From NCBI RefSeq assembly GCF_026262505.1, contig NC_067207.1, forward strand, positions 8,710,082-8,774,081: a stretch of DNA of 64,000 bases. The letters are read 5' to 3'. The position numbers and the translations under genes are program-made. A model generated the notes under the pieces. The model ran no database searches. It was not told the DNA's origin and saw nothing but the letters and a program-made list of their open reading frames with translations. Positions 28,104 through 37,369 of the stretch are shown one piece after another (the stretch's first letter is position 1; each line of letters opens with the position of its first letter). Source of the DNA: Trichomonas vaginalis G3 (lineage: Eukaryota; Parabasalia; Trichomonadida; Trichomonadidae).

Positions 28104-29009
28104 ATGACTTCGTCAAAAATTTCGAATCCAAATTTACTAAAATTTTTACCCCAGAATAGACAAAATGTAAATCGATCAGGTGCAAAAGTGAATGATAGAT
28201 CAATAAATGATACTGAAGCCGATTTCAATTATGCAGATAACCAAAAATTGTCAGATACACCTCAACATAAGAAAGCGAAAGCAAATTTAGATGAAACAGA
28301 AGCTAACAGCGAGTTTGAATTAGGCGAAGAAGAGTCTGAACGACAAAATTTAGTTTCTACAATTCAATTTATCGAACCTCACAAAGATTTAACTCAATCA
28401 GCTTTAATTGTAGTGTTTGTACTTTCTCATTATGAGCTTTTTGAGCAAATGTTTGAAGTTACCAGAAATGATGATTCAGCAATTGTATCGATTACCAAAT
28501 GCATCAATATATTAAGTTGCGTTTTACACGAACCTACAAAGTTTCCTAGAACAATTTTTGACGATATACAATATTTCTTTGGAAATATGCAATTATTAGG
28601 TATTTCTATGGGCCCAGTAACAAAAGTCAAGTCAATACCAACATTAAAAATGAATATCGAAACAAAATTAGCAAAAGAAGATGTGGAAAATATGATTTTC
28701 CGGATTGATTATCCAAAACTTAACTTACCTAATACGATTGATGTTGCATCTCCTATTATGCAGCTACTTCCAGAAGGATCGGAAACTATTTATCGTCAAT
28801 TTAAGTTGATTTGGGCTTTATGTCTAAGGAATAACGTATTATATCCAGCCATTGTAGAAGAAGATGGAGAAATAGCTGCTTTGTACAAATCAGAGCTATT
28901 TACGCGGTTTGGTTCTCTTCAATCTTGTATTTTATCAGGATCTACAGTTCTTTTTGCTTGTTATTCCTCTTCTACATCAAAAAGACCTATGCTTGTTCCA
29001 GCAAGTTAA
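28104..29009 (+). CDS. Unknown conserved-looking host protein
   Basis: 301 residues from ATG 28104; a longer frame starting at 28074 uses no better start. The first 90 residues are low-complexity and charged with a KKAKANLDE segment that may be a nuclear signal. The rest appears globular: a hydrophobic helix (LIVVFVLSHYELFEQMF), FPRTIFDDIQYFFGNMQLLG, and a C-terminal hydrophobic strand region (CILSGSTVLFACYSSS). No family is recognised. It shares a short divergent promoter with the dynein gene, so linked expression is possible. Codon use and spacing match neighbouring host genes. Confidence 0.65.
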   Translation: MTSSKISNPNLLKFLPQNRQNVNRSGAKVNDRSINDTEADFNYADNQKLSDTPQHKKAKANLDETEANSEFELGEEESERQNLVSTIQFIEPHKDLTQSALIVVFVLSHYELFEQMFEVTRNDDSAIVSITKCINILSCVLHEPTKFPRTIFDDIQYFFGNMQLLGISMGPVTKVKSIPTLKMNIETKLAKEDVENMIFRIDYPKLNLPNTIDVASPIMQLLPEGSETIYRQFKLIWALCLRNNVLYPAIVEEDGEIAALYKSELFTRFGSLQSCILSGSTVLFACYSSSTSKRPMLVPAS

Positions 29010-29078
29010 TATCGTATCAAAAACAAACAACAAACATTTTATTTATTATATTTGTATGTATAAAATATAGAATTATTT

Positions 29079-29549
29079 TCAATCTTCTTCATCAGTTTCT
29101 GTAGAAGATGCGGATCCTTCGTCAATTTGCGGAGCTGGCCTTTCTTTAGTAGAAAGGCGTGCTGGAGTAATTGTTCGTGGAGCGACCATATGGCTTTTTT
29201 CATTTAGAGTATATCTGCAATGGTCAACGCTAATAGTTCGTCCAAGTAATGTAATTCCGTTCAAATTATCGACAGCAAGTATAGTTGATCTCCAATCTTC
29301 GTATTCCATGATGGCCGTTCCGCGAGAATCTCCTGTCTTTGCGTCTCTTATGAGTTCGAAGTTAATAATTGTTCCGTATTGCTCGAAAACTGTGAGTATA
29401 TCGCCTTCCGATAGTTCATAGTTTAAATTATTGACCTTTATCCACGGGCAATCTTTAAAGTCTCCATGAAAGGAAGACAATTCGTCGAATACACCCTTCC
29501 GTAATTCGATTTCCTGTAATTTTTGGATATTTTTCGCCTTTATTGCCAT
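29079..29549 (-). CDS. RBMX2/Ist3 (Snu17) RRM splicing factor
   Basis: 156 residues. One RRM (about 34-112) with GDFKDCPWIKVNNLNYELSEGD, RNP1-like SRGTAIMEY, and EDWRSTILAVDNLNGITLLGRTISVDHC. These blocks, and the leading NIQKLQEIELRKG, match RBMX2/Ist3 closely, including R-S-T-x-L-A-V-D-N-x-N-G and G-R-T-I-x-V-D-H. Ist3 is the core of the RES complex (with Bud13 and Pml1), which binds the activated spliceosome and helps splicing of weak introns. The C-terminal tail is short and acidic (TETDEED). It is divergent from the gene at 29680 across 130 bp with regularly spaced TATCG boxes. Confidence 0.92.
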   Translation of the reverse strand: MAIKAKNIQKLQEIELRKGVFDELSSFHGDFKDCPWIKVNNLNYELSEGDILTVFEQYGTIINFELIRDAKTGDSRGTAIMEYEDWRSTILAVDNLNGITLLGRTISVDHCRYTLNEKSHMVAPRTITPARLSTKERPAPQIDEGSASSTETDEED

Positions 29550-29679
29550 TTACAAAGTTTACAATAATCGTACAAAATTTACACCTATCGTCCAAAAATT
29601 TCGCCTATCGTTCGGATTTTACAATTATCGGCACATCACATCATACGTGAATGAATGACCAATTAAAAAATTTTAGGAT
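29550..29679. promoter_or_regulatory. Bidirectional promoter with four ATCG boxes at 20-bp steps
   Basis: AATCG at 29566, TATCG at 29586, 29606 and 29626: four boxes whose starts are exactly 20 bp apart. Two read TATCGT, the core bound by T. vaginalis Myb proteins (MRE-2f type). The phasing puts all boxes on one face of the helix. It lies between the divergent RBMX2 and SYCP2-like genes and likely serves both. Confidence 0.6.
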
Positions 29680-31728
29680 ATGAAAGCAGGAAACATCCTA
29701 GGACAACTCCTAAGCAAGAACCCGAAGATAGATAGTCCCAGCTTCTGGGAAAGCCTCGATAAGTACTGTACAGAAGGTCCCTACCAAGAAACAAAGCTTT
29801 CCATGAAGGCAAAACAAAACTTATCCGCAGCCATTAAGTACGCTTGCTCTACCATCGATAAGAATACATACTCCGATATTGTTATCAAATGGTTAAATAC
29901 CATTATCGATAATAGTGCCATCTTATCGAATTTCGGAGAGAAAGAATACGCCTTCTACCAGACTGTTACGGCATTCTCTACAACTGTACTTGACAAGGAA
30001 CCTTCCCAAGTCAATACGAAACGCCAGCTTGACCTTATTGCTACATTATTCCATTTGATCGACGAATTCCCCATTTTCCATGACCAAATAGGCGAAGAAG
30101 TTGCTACACTATGCATAAACATGATACTTAAGAGGAGCGAGGAAGTAGAATTGGTCAACAGATGCCTGTCATTATTATTTATCGTTATTGACAACGATAA
30201 TGTCCGAAAATCCCTCAGCGATAAGACAGAGGAGTTCTCTAAGCTCATTTCCACCTCTCATTACCCACGTTTACAGCTTCAGTTCCTTGAATTATTCTTC
30301 AGAATCCAAACCTCCATTTCTGGATTCGATTGCACCACTACAGATACTCAGAACTTCAATGAGTCCTCCCACCAGTGCCTTCTGAAGGTCAACGGAGCTT
30401 CGAAGGAGCCGATCTTCAATATCAAATTCAATTCTCTTGCCAATTCCAACAAGAAAGAGTTCGGAAATGGTTGGCTCGACATTGGATTTGACGACATGAT
30501 CATCTGCTTCAACGATTCCGTCATTACCATCAAATTTGATGATATCGACGGTCTTGACTCCTCCGATGGCAACTTATCAGTGACTGATGCAGAAGGAATC
30601 CCACAACTCGAAGTCCCAGCCGGTGGACAATTCACCATCATCCCAGATATCAAGATCGAACCTCCCCAAATGGAACAGATCTTCAGCAGAATCTCATATG
30701 GCGAATCTGTCTCCAATTCACAGAATCCACAGCTCGAATCTAATATTCCAATTCCTCCTCCACAACCAGTTCAAGAACAACATCCAAGGTCATCAGTTGC
30801 TCCTCCAGAGATGGTCAACAAAGAAGAAACAATCCAGAAACCGAACAAAGTCAGATCTTCAATTGCTATGTTTGTTCCTGACAAAGAAAGAGAACAACAA
30901 CAAACAGTACAATTAGAAGACACAAATGACTTGTTCGAGGACAACTTTAGTGATAACGATAGTATCGCTAAAAGTGTTGATTCAAACATCATTCCTCCGC
31001 AGCAACAGATTGAACAGAAGATAGAAAGTATCATTGAAGAAGAAGAGGATGAAGATGACAGCACATATCAGCCACCTGTTGAATCAATTCCTTCTCCTGT
31101 TGAAGAGAGTTCTGAGAGTCAGGAATACGAACCTTCTCCTCCTTTGTTAGAGATAAACATTGGTCAATCATTAGTTGCAGAAAAATCTTCAAAAACACAG
31201 GAAGAAACTGCTAAAAATGATTCTCCACCTTCATCACCGAAACAATTGATGCCGAGTGTAACAGATAACAACGTTTTCGGTGAGTTACCAATGAATGTCT
31301 CTAATTGTCTCGAAGGAGGACTAAAAAGTCTCTCTTTGACAACTTTGGAACACGTCAAAGTTTTCTCTGAATTACTTAAGAGACACGTTGACAGATTCAG
31401 AGATGATATGACTGCAAAGATAAGAGAGAGAGAAACAGGATCTGTCAAACAGTTGGAGACATCGAAGTCTAATTTCCAAGACAACATATTGGTGTTTAAG
31501 AGGAAAGAAGCTTCAATTCATCAGTCTCTCAATGGTTTCGAAGACAAAACAAGAGAAATCTCCGCTCAGTTGACTTCTCTTCAGAAATCAATGAGACAAA
31601 ACATTTCTTCCCACAGAAAAGCACTCGAAGCGAAACTTGCAATGCTCAGAAAACAGGCAAGAAATGACACTTCTGATGATGAAGCATCTGAAGCCCTCGA
31701 CAGCCAAGAAACTGAAAGCGAGTTCTAA
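29680..31728 (+). CDS. Large scaffold protein, SYCP2/Red1-like architecture (tentative)
   Basis: 682 residues. Residues 1-220 look like an all-helical ARM-like domain (LSAAIKYACSTI, LELFFRIQTSISG). About 225-335 is beta-rich and PH-like, with FGNGWLDIGFDDMIICFNDS and ITIKFDDIDGLDSSDG. About 335-540 is disordered and rich in P, S, Q and E. The last 130 form a long coiled coil (FSELLKRHVDRFRDDM, then RKEASIHQSLNGFEDK). ARM + Spt16M/PH-like + linker + C-terminal coiled coil is the plan of SYCP2 and yeast Red1, axis proteins of meiotic chromosomes. The match is by architecture only; a trafficking or cytoskeletal scaffold is the alternative. Codon use in the first half is more GC-rich (CTC, TCC) than in the second. 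Confidence 0.5.
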   Translation: MKAGNILGQLLSKNPKIDSPSFWESLDKYCTEGPYQETKLSMKAKQNLSAAIKYACSTIDKNTYSDIVIKWLNTIIDNSAILSNFGEKEYAFYQTVTAFSTTVLDKEPSQVNTKRQLDLIATLFHLIDEFPIFHDQIGEEVATLCINMILKRSEEVELVNRCLSLLFIVIDNDNVRKSLSDKTEEFSKLISTSHYPRLQLQFLELFFRIQTSISGFDCTTTDTQNFNESSHQCLLKVNGASKEPIFNIKFNSLANSNKKEFGNGWLDIGFDDMIICFNDSVITIKFDDIDGLDSSDGNLSVTDAEGIPQLEVPAGGQFTIIPDIKIEPPQMEQIFSRISYGESVSNSQNPQLESNIPIPPPQPVQEQHPRSSVAPPEMVNKEETIQKPNKVRSSIAMFVPDKEREQQQTVQLEDTNDLFEDNFSDNDSIAKSVDSNIIPPQQQIEQKIESIIEEEEDEDDSTYQPPVESIPSPVEESSESQEYEPSPPLLEINIGQSLVAEKSSKTQEETAKNDSPPSSPKQLMPSVTDNNVFGELPMNVSNCLEGGLKSLSLTTLEHVKVFSELLKRHVDRFRDDMTAKIRERETGSVKQLETSKSNFQDNILVFKRKEASIHQSLNGFEDKTREISAQLTSLQKSMRQNISSHRKALEAKLAMLRKQARNDTSDDEASEALDSQETESEF

Positions 31729-32634
31729 TTTATTTTCAGTCATTTTTTTCTAAACAAATTTTTTATTATTCAAAAAAAATTATGTATGACTTGTTTGATA
31801 TTTAGAAGAAAATCTAACCAATCTCTTTTCATATAATATATTAAGGTATCGAGAAAAGGAAAGTGCTGATTTAATGGCGGCAAATGTCATATTGTTCTGG
31901 AATCTTAAATTTATTACCCTTTTTTTTGAATCTAACAATATATTATTGACTATGTAGTGAGCATATGATTATATTAGCAATGATATTACTCTAATTTATA
32001 TGAATTTTTCTACTTGTTACTTTTTACAATTCAAGGCAATTCTATGGAATGTTGTGACACATCTTATATTTCACATGAGTATTTCATCTTCAATAGGATA
32101 TTAAAAAAAAAATGTAAAATAAGATTAGTAAAGATAAATTTTACTAGTAAACAATAAATATATATTCCATATTATAGTTGTTCCTTAGGGAATTAAACCT
32201 CTATTTATAATTATGAACAACTTTTTTACTTTCGTACCTTTGAAATGGACATATATTGTTGTCATTCAATATAATATCACAATATAAGAAGTTTTTACTG
32301 GATTGTGTTGGAATTGTTACGTAATTAGAATAATCTTTTTCTCAAAAACCTGAATTAAAGGTAGAGAAAATAGATGAGAATGATGTCATCAAATATATTG
32401 TATAAATCGTGGGATTGTTTTCCGCTGAGAAGTTATTTTTGTCGAAAATTATATCGTAAATTTAATATATTATTTTAGAATGACATGTTAATATTGAAAA
32501 AAGACTGCTTACTTGATAAGGATCATATTTCCGCAAAGTTGTTTTTCTGAGGGTGGTCTATCGTCTATTGGGCACCCTTATAAAAAATTTGTAAACTTTT
32601 CAAATTAAATTCTCGAAAATTTTTCATAATCTTA
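31729..32634. other. AT-rich intergenic region, no gene seen
   Basis: About 900 bp of AT-rich DNA. Just before the next gene, TTTTTCATAATC (about 32620) could be an initiator-like element. Nothing else supported. Confidence 0.5.
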
Positions 32635-33323
32635 ATGGAGCTTCATAAGCAGCTCAAGGAGAAATATCTCAGTCGTTTACAACAATATGAACAATTTATC
32701 AATGATCATTTATCAGAAGTTCGTGAGAATTGTCATGTCATACACGACTTGTCTTTTCACGAGAAGCTCAAGACAGTAAAAAATATTTCATCATTCATGA
32801 GCGCTCTTTTCGAATATTGGAAACAAGCTCATAATTTATATTTTACTTACCTTAAATATTGCAATCCATCTCAAGAAATTATAGAAAATTTTTATCAAAT
32901 TGCTTTAAAAATAGGTGAAACAATTACTAGTTATTACCCGACTTATAAAAGTGATTTAGAGAGAATGCAAGAGTATATATACAGCTATATTTATCATACA
33001 AAAAAAATCCAAATAAAGATGGCTTCTTGGCTGCAATGTTTGGATTAGATGATTATGGTAAATTAATAAGGAAATTGCGTTCAGATGAAGGACTTGCAAG
33101 TGGGTTTTCTCAAATTCCTTATGACGTAATTGATGAATATGTGGATTTTCGATACATAATAAAGGAAATTCTGAATGAGAAATTCCAAAAGAAGAATATC
33201 GAAACTAAAACGCTCTATTTTGACAAGAACTCCAAATATTTCATGCAAGATGTTGAAGTAGAATCTGTTAATTCATTCACAGACGAAAATACAAAATGTT
33301 TGTATACGCCGTTAATCCTTTAA
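32635..33323 (+). pseudogene. Unknown helical host gene, split by a frameshift
   Basis: Two overlapping frames give one continuous-looking protein: the first ends soon after a run of eight A at about 33000-33007, and the reading ...NPNKDGFLAAMFGLDDYGKLIRK continues in another frame to 33323. The product is helical and rich in Y, H and K, with a coiled-coil-like start (HKQLKEKYLSRLQQYEQF), and no recognised family; it may belong to a trichomonad multigene family. The homopolymer makes a sequencing error as likely as true decay. It lies just outside the left end of element B. Confidence 0.55.
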
Positions 33324-33768
33324 TATAATAATAAAAAGAAATCTACCTTTGATAATTATATAATTTTTCATGTCACACTTTTACGCTCAGAGAACAAAAT
33401 TGAGTTGTATCAAGATGTAGGACGTATATCTAGATCTGCAATATGCACAAAAATATAGTGTACAATCAACCAAATAACGAAGTTATTATATTTGAATTGT
33501 ATATCTTCTAGCTCATCGCAATAATTGCTTATTCATAAGAATGATAATTTCACTAAAAAGCCTTTCAAAAGTCAATAATTCTCTAGTAACATTTCCCCAA
33601 ACCCTAACTAATATTATATATGCAATGATGAATAATTAAAAAAATGCTGCATTTACTGTGCAGTTCTTGTTCTTTCTCCAAAATAATGAGATTTTCAACA
33701 GTGGAAACTCGGAATTTATATATATTTAATGGCAAATAAGTTTTATGGATTATAATTCTTCTTTGTCA
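33324..33768. other. AT-rich flank of element B
   Basis: Host DNA between the unknown gene and the Polinton insertion point; no gene or repeat recognised. Confidence 0.6.
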
Positions 33769-33773
33769 TCAAT
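33769..33773. repeat. Target-site duplication, left (TCAAT)
   Basis: TCAAT directly left of the element, matched by TCAAT at 56130-56134. It supports a single integrase-mediated insertion into host intergenic DNA. Confidence 0.75.
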
Positions 33774-34014
33774 AGTTAGTATGGTTATGTTGGGTACGAC
33801 GGCACTGCGTTTCTCCTTACCCAATACTTGTGAATTTGACACTTTACAAAACCGTTAACGTAAATTTTACAACACAAACACAAACACCAACTTAACCTTA
33901 AATATTTATAAAGCCGCCAACCACTTCACCTCACCAACATTTTCGCTAACGACTTCACTAATGTAAAAATAAACGTTCTCACTATCGTTCACACTAACGA
34001 CTTCACTAATGTTC

Positions 34015-34299
34015 TCATAAATTTTCCTCAATATCTTCATCATCAGTGTTAACCCTATTGTAGTCATACTTGAAGCCATAAACTTTCTCTAACTTCTTAA
34101 CGTACAATTTACATAACTTACCTTCGTCATCGTATGGTTTAATGATATAACTATTTCTATCTTTATAAACAGTCAATGAAAAGTCAACTGGTCTCGGATG
34201 TATTTGAAAGAACATGTTATGCTCAGGAAGGAAGAATAAATGTTTAAATGTATGTTTGTTATACTGTGGAATTCGAATGAGTTGCTTTTGTTCTGTCAT
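34015..34299 (-). CDS. 94-residue protein encoded in the left inverted repeat
   Basis: Identical to the protein of 55605-55889. It begins TEQKQLIRIPQYNKHTF and ends in an acidic DDEDIEEN tail. The middle (KHTF..., then G-x-x-x-K-L-Y-V-K-K-L-E-K-V-Y-G) resembles the C-terminal module of the HNH nuclease of element A, so the module exists alone and fused. Being in the inverted repeat it is present twice per element. A DNA- or end-binding role is a possibility, not shown. The leader TTTTTATTTGGATGTAA precedes the ATG. Confidence 0.7.
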   Translation of the reverse strand: MTEQKQLIRIPQYNKHTFKHLFFLPEHNMFFQIHPRPVDFSLTVYKDRNSYIIKPYDDEGKLCKLYVKKLEKVYGFKYDYNRVNTDDEDIEENL

Positions 34300-34402
34300 T
34301 TACATCCAAATAAAAATTTTCAGTAAAATAAAAAATAAACTTAAAAATTAATAATATCACCACTCCCACACGTATGAAAACATAGCACAAAAATAAATTT
34401 AG

Positions 34403-34447
34403 GTGAAGTGGTGAGATCTCACCTCTTTTTTCACCTGTTTTTTCACC
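34403..34447. repeat. AGGTGA/TCACCT palindromic repeat cluster (left)
   Basis: Several AGGTGA and TCACCT hexamers including the inverted pair GGTGAGATCTCACC. The same cluster is in the right inverted repeat and, in longer form, at three internal intergenic places in element B. Confidence 0.75.
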
Positions 34448-34456
34448 CACTTGAAT

Positions 34457-34972
34457 TCATTGCTTTATAACTCTCTTCCTTGGTTTCTTTTTAGTTGCTT
34501 TCTTCACGTCTGTCTCCAACTTGACTGTCTTTCTTCTTCGTCCGTAATGATACCAGTTACTTCCACCAGTCAATGGGTCAAATGGTCTTTCGTAAGGGTT
34601 TCCATACATTCCATAGGGACCATACGGAAGAACTACTGGTGGAGGAAGAGTTCCATCGACTCTATTTAAATGCATTGTTTCACCTTTCATCTGGTCATTA
34701 AAGTCTTTTGCGTGTTTTGCAAACTCATCGTCCTTTCCTAAAGCATTTTCTGACTCAGTCGCAACCAAATTGGATGCTTTATTTATGAGTCCTATTTTAT
34801 TTAATCTTAACTTCTTTGCAACCCAGCCTCCAATCTTTCCTTTATTTGCATCTAATGTCTTCGAAACTCTTCCTCCACTCATTTTATTTACTGCGTCATA
34901 AGCCCCAAGTGCTTTTGCTCCAAATGCTAATGCTTTTGTTCCCATTGCGCCTAAAGCTGCCCAAGCTACCAT
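34457..34972 (-). CDS. Small virion-like protein of element B
   Basis: 171 residues, frame whole. The N-terminus is Gly/Ala-rich and hydrophobic (VAWAALGAMGTKALAFGAKA), the middle helical, and the end proline-rich then very basic (KKATKKKPRKRVIKQ). Composition recalls minor core or membrane-active virion proteins such as those of adenoviruses; element A has counterparts at 3979-4380 and 7503-7745. The role is inferred. Its last codons extend into the left inverted repeat. Confidence 0.55.
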   Translation of the reverse strand: MVAWAALGAMGTKALAFGAKALGAYDAVNKMSGGRVSKTLDANKGKIGGWVAKKLRLNKIGLINKASNLVATESENALGKDDEFAKHAKDFNDQMKGETMHLNRVDGTLPPPVVLPYGPYGMYGNPYERPFDPLTGGSNWYHYGRRRKTVKLETDVKKATKKKPRKRVIKQ

Positions 34973-35197
34973 TTACACCATATTAAAATCATCTCTCTTC
35001 AATATTATCTCATAAAAGTTCTCTTTACTGGAGAAAGTCAATGAAACATAAACATTCTCACGGGCTTCGCCCTCACCGCTTTGCGGTCTATCTAACTTCT
35101 TTCTTATATCATCTATACGCTTCAAAATGTCTGAACAATTGCTAACATCTTCTACAACAGTTATTTCATCATGAATGACCTTCAAGAACAAGCTCAT
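34973..35197 (-). CDS. Small 74-residue element B protein carrying a double hairpin
   Basis: MSLFLKVIHDEITVV start, Lys/Arg-rich helix, then a short strand-rich end (VYVSLTFSSKENFYEIILKR). The codons for RPQSGEGEAREN correspond to a GC-rich double hairpin in the DNA (35062-35087), which looks inserted. The stop is adjacent to the start of the 171-residue gene, and the start follows a short AT-rich gap from its upstream neighbour, an operon-like packing. Confidence 0.5.
   Translation of the reverse strand: MSLFLKVIHDEITVVEDVSNCSDILKRIDDIRKKLDRPQSGEGEARENVYVSLTFSSKENFYEIILKRDDFNMV
35062..35087. repeat. Double hairpin (coding)
   Basis: GGGC-TTC-GCCC (35062-35072), TC spacer, ACCGC-TTT-GCGGT (35075-35087). 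Two GC-rich stems with three-base loops joined by TC, inside the 74-residue gene. Confidence 0.7.
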
Positions 35198-36079
35198 TTA
35201 ATATGCTATTAAAATCATCTCAATAATGAGTCCATCCTTTCCATCTTTAGGTAGCACAACATCTTTCATTGAAGAAGGTTCGACAAGTCTTATGTTAAAC
35301 TTACTGACAAAGTTTGTTATACTATAATGCTTCGGTGGCGAATACATGTAGTTTGAAAGACATAATATAGATTCTTCAGCAAATTCACTTATACTGGATT
35401 TTATAACAATGTTCTCACGAGACCAAATACCACCAATTGACAATCTTGTAAGCAATCCTGCTGAACCTTCAACTGTAAACGTCGATGGTAACATTCCACG
35501 AAGGTCATCTATTGACATCTTTGAGTCACTGAATTTAAATATTTTCTTAAAGCAATCGTCATTATCTAACCATGCAATAGCTTTGAAGTTTTCATTCGAA
35601 TATACATCTGCTTCATTAAATGTAAAACCTGACTTCTTTGCAGAGATGACTTTAAAATCTATTGAGTTTGTTTCAAAATTATATGCTATGCTAACTTCTG
35701 AAGGTAATGGATGTCCTTCCGCAGTCAGTTGTTCTCTCACTACCGTTTGAAGCTTTGTGTTAAAAACTTTCATGTCATCTCCTGTGTCTAGGTTCACATA
35801 CACAGCAATAGGAAAACTATCTTGCTTCTTTGTCTCATCATTATATCTCAAAACATTAAAGTTCTTCAATAATATTGTCCTTCCTGCTGGAATACTTCTA
35901 ACTTGTCTTATTTCAATAGCTTTCTCACCTCCTACATACTCTACCCAGTGTCTTGGATATTCATAAGTATACTGACTTTCTTGAATTTTGGTTGGTTTCA
36001 TCATAACGTGTTCATAGTATATCTTTATACTCTTGTCAGTTAGACTCGGTGCTATGTTCTGAATATTTCTGACTTGCAT
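35198..36079 (-). CDS. Minor-capsid-like protein of element B
   Basis: 293 residues from the ATG at 36079 (MQVRNIQNIAPSL), chosen because it leaves a 16-bp divergent gap to the ATPase gene; the longer frame would overlap that gene. Frame whole. Features: YEYPRHWVEYVGGEKAIEIRQ near residue 40, then beta-rich alternation. The plan resembles the element A proteins at 6652-7500 and 1-154 and, more weakly, 51474-52329. A jelly-roll minor capsid or penton is the most likely role, from Polinton context. Confidence 0.55.
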   Translation of the reverse strand: MQVRNIQNIAPSLTDKSIKIYYEHVMMKPTKIQESQYTYEYPRHWVEYVGGEKAIEIRQVRSIPAGRTILLKNFNVLRYNDETKKQDSFPIAVYVNLDTGDDMKVFNTKLQTVVREQLTAEGHPLPSEVSIAYNFETNSIDFKVISAKKSGFTFNEADVYSNENFKAIAWLDNDDCFKKIFKFSDSKMSIDDLRGMLPSTFTVEGSAGLLTRLSIGGIWSRENIVIKSSISEFAEESILCLSNYMYSPPKHYSITNFVSKFNIRLVEPSSMKDVVLPKDGKDGLIIEMILIAY

Positions 36080-36095
36080 TTTTAATGGAGATAAA
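36080..36095. promoter_or_regulatory. 16-bp divergent promoter gap
   Basis: TTTTAATGGAGATAAA separates the minor-capsid-like gene (minus) from the ATPase gene (plus). Same TTTTA...TAAA frame as other divergent pairs. Confidence 0.5.
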
Positions 36096-36927
36096 ATGAA
36101 GCATTTAATACATGACGTAGATGAAGACATGAATGAAACTACAGACAAACTTAACTCTTCTCTTATTCTTCCTTTCAGTAAGGACTATGAGTTCTGTTCA
36201 AATGGTGTTTATTTCTATTGTGGAAAGATGGGTTCAGGTAAGACATTTAACCTCATTCGTCATATACTCATAACAGAACGTTTAGGAAATGACTCATATT
36301 ATGACCAAATCATTATATCAGCAACTTCAGACTCTATGGACTCAACAGCGAAAACATTTATGTCAAAAGTTCAAGCCTCTGTCGTTAAAGTTCCAGACAG
36401 TGAACTCATTGAATTTCTTCAACGTTACATTCGACGTAAGAGGAAATATTATGCCATCGTTGAATTTATAGTCAGGAATGCAAAAGACTTCAGAAGAGAT
36501 GGAAAGAATTATTGACAAACACCACTTACGTCAGTACTCAGGAGTTTACGATATGAAACGACTGACAAACTACATTCTATCAAAACTTTCAAAATACCCC
36601 TTCAAAAAATATCCTTCAAACACTCTGCTCGTTTGCGACGACTTCGCCGGAAAAGGTTTAGTGTCAAAACCAGACTCACCATTAGCTAATATCATTACTA
36701 AAGTCAGACATTACCACTTAACTGTAGCAATACTTATGCAAACATGGAGGTTTTTAGCTTTAAACATAAAACGTCTCATAACTGACTTCGTTATCTTTCA
36801 AGGTTTCTCACGTTATGATATTGAACTCATTTGGAAACAGTCAGGTATAACATTACTTTTGAAGAAATTTGGGAAGCATATAAGTCTCTCATCTCTCCTC
36901 GTTCATACCTTGAGATTCATATCATGA
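36096..36927 (+). CDS. FtsK/HerA-type packaging ATPase region (broken)
   Basis: Walker A is clear in FYCGKMGSGKTFN near residue 50, and a Walker B candidate in NTLLVCDDFAGKG further on, followed by a HerA-like region with ITKVRHYHLTVAILMQTWR. This is the A32-like DNA packaging ATPase found in Polintons, virophages and large DNA viruses, which drives genome entry into the capsid. The reading frame is broken about once. It pairs divergently with the minor-capsid-like gene. Confidence 0.85.
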
Positions 36928-36976
36928 CTAATACCATTAAAGTCAAAAATATTCCATGGGAACGACCAACATTGTT

Positions 36977-37369
36977 TTAAAGTTTAACCTTCAATTGACT
37001 GATGGTAAACAAATTCCATGCATCTCTGTCGCCATTTCTGTTAATATTTTTGCTGTCATTCATATCATCCACTTCTCCATCCGTTAGCTTTTGAGGATAT
37101 GCGTTAGAATAGCTGTTCTTAAATGAAGGCTTTTCACCTTTGAGAGCATAAACTCTATAACTTTCTGCATACTTTATGTTTGAACCTCCTGAGCCATCAT
37201 TGACATAAATTTTTATAGGCTTCCACCCTTTGTTCATGTTCCTGCTTCTTCCCTTAGCTCTTTTGTTCAGTAGTTCTACATCTTTATACACAGCTCCTGT
37301 CTCAGTGAATTCAACAATATTTTCATTCGTTAGCTTTACATTCAAACCCTTGTCGAGTATATTGTTCAT
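36977..37369 (-). CDS. Unknown element B protein, 130 residues
   Basis: Start ATG at 37369 (MNNILDKGLNVKLTNEN) preferred over the longer frame, which would overlap the divergent gene at 37404. The product is basic and polar with an RAKGRSRNMNKGWKPIKIYVND segment and a KNINRNGDRDAWNLF end. No family recognised. Located next to the ATPase gene with convergent orientation. Confidence 0.5.
   Translation of the reverse strand: MNNILDKGLNVKLTNENIVEFTETGAVYKDVELLNKRAKGRSRNMNKGWKPIKIYVNDGSGGSNIKYAESYRVYALKGEKPSFKNSYSNAYPQKLTDGEVDDMNDSKNINRNGDRDAWNLFTISQLKVKL

Larger units (their letters stand above)
33774..34481 (+). repeat. Left terminal inverted repeat of element B
   Basis: Starts AGTTAGTATGGTTATG and matches the complement of 55423-56129 through the end of CTCTCTTCCTT at 34481, with one extra T on this side near 33994. 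It contains a whole gene (34015-34299), an AGGTGA/TCACCT repeat cluster, and the last few codons of the gene at 34457-34972. Confidence 0.92.

Noticed and set aside
33769-33775. Longer or different target duplication for element B
   Set aside because: Only TCAAT(A) matches on both sides; shifting the end inward to AGTATGG or TTAGTATGG gives no matching flanks.
34259-34450. 63-codon frame with a hydrophobic middle in the inverted repeats (also 55454-55645)
   Set aside because: It runs antisense-offset to, and partly over, the 94-residue gene and through the AGGTGA repeat; the hydrophobic part is AT-rich spacer translation.
36080-36148. Longer start of the minor-capsid-like gene
   Set aside because: It would overlap the divergent ATPase gene; the ATG at 36079 fits the 16-bp gap seen at other pairs.
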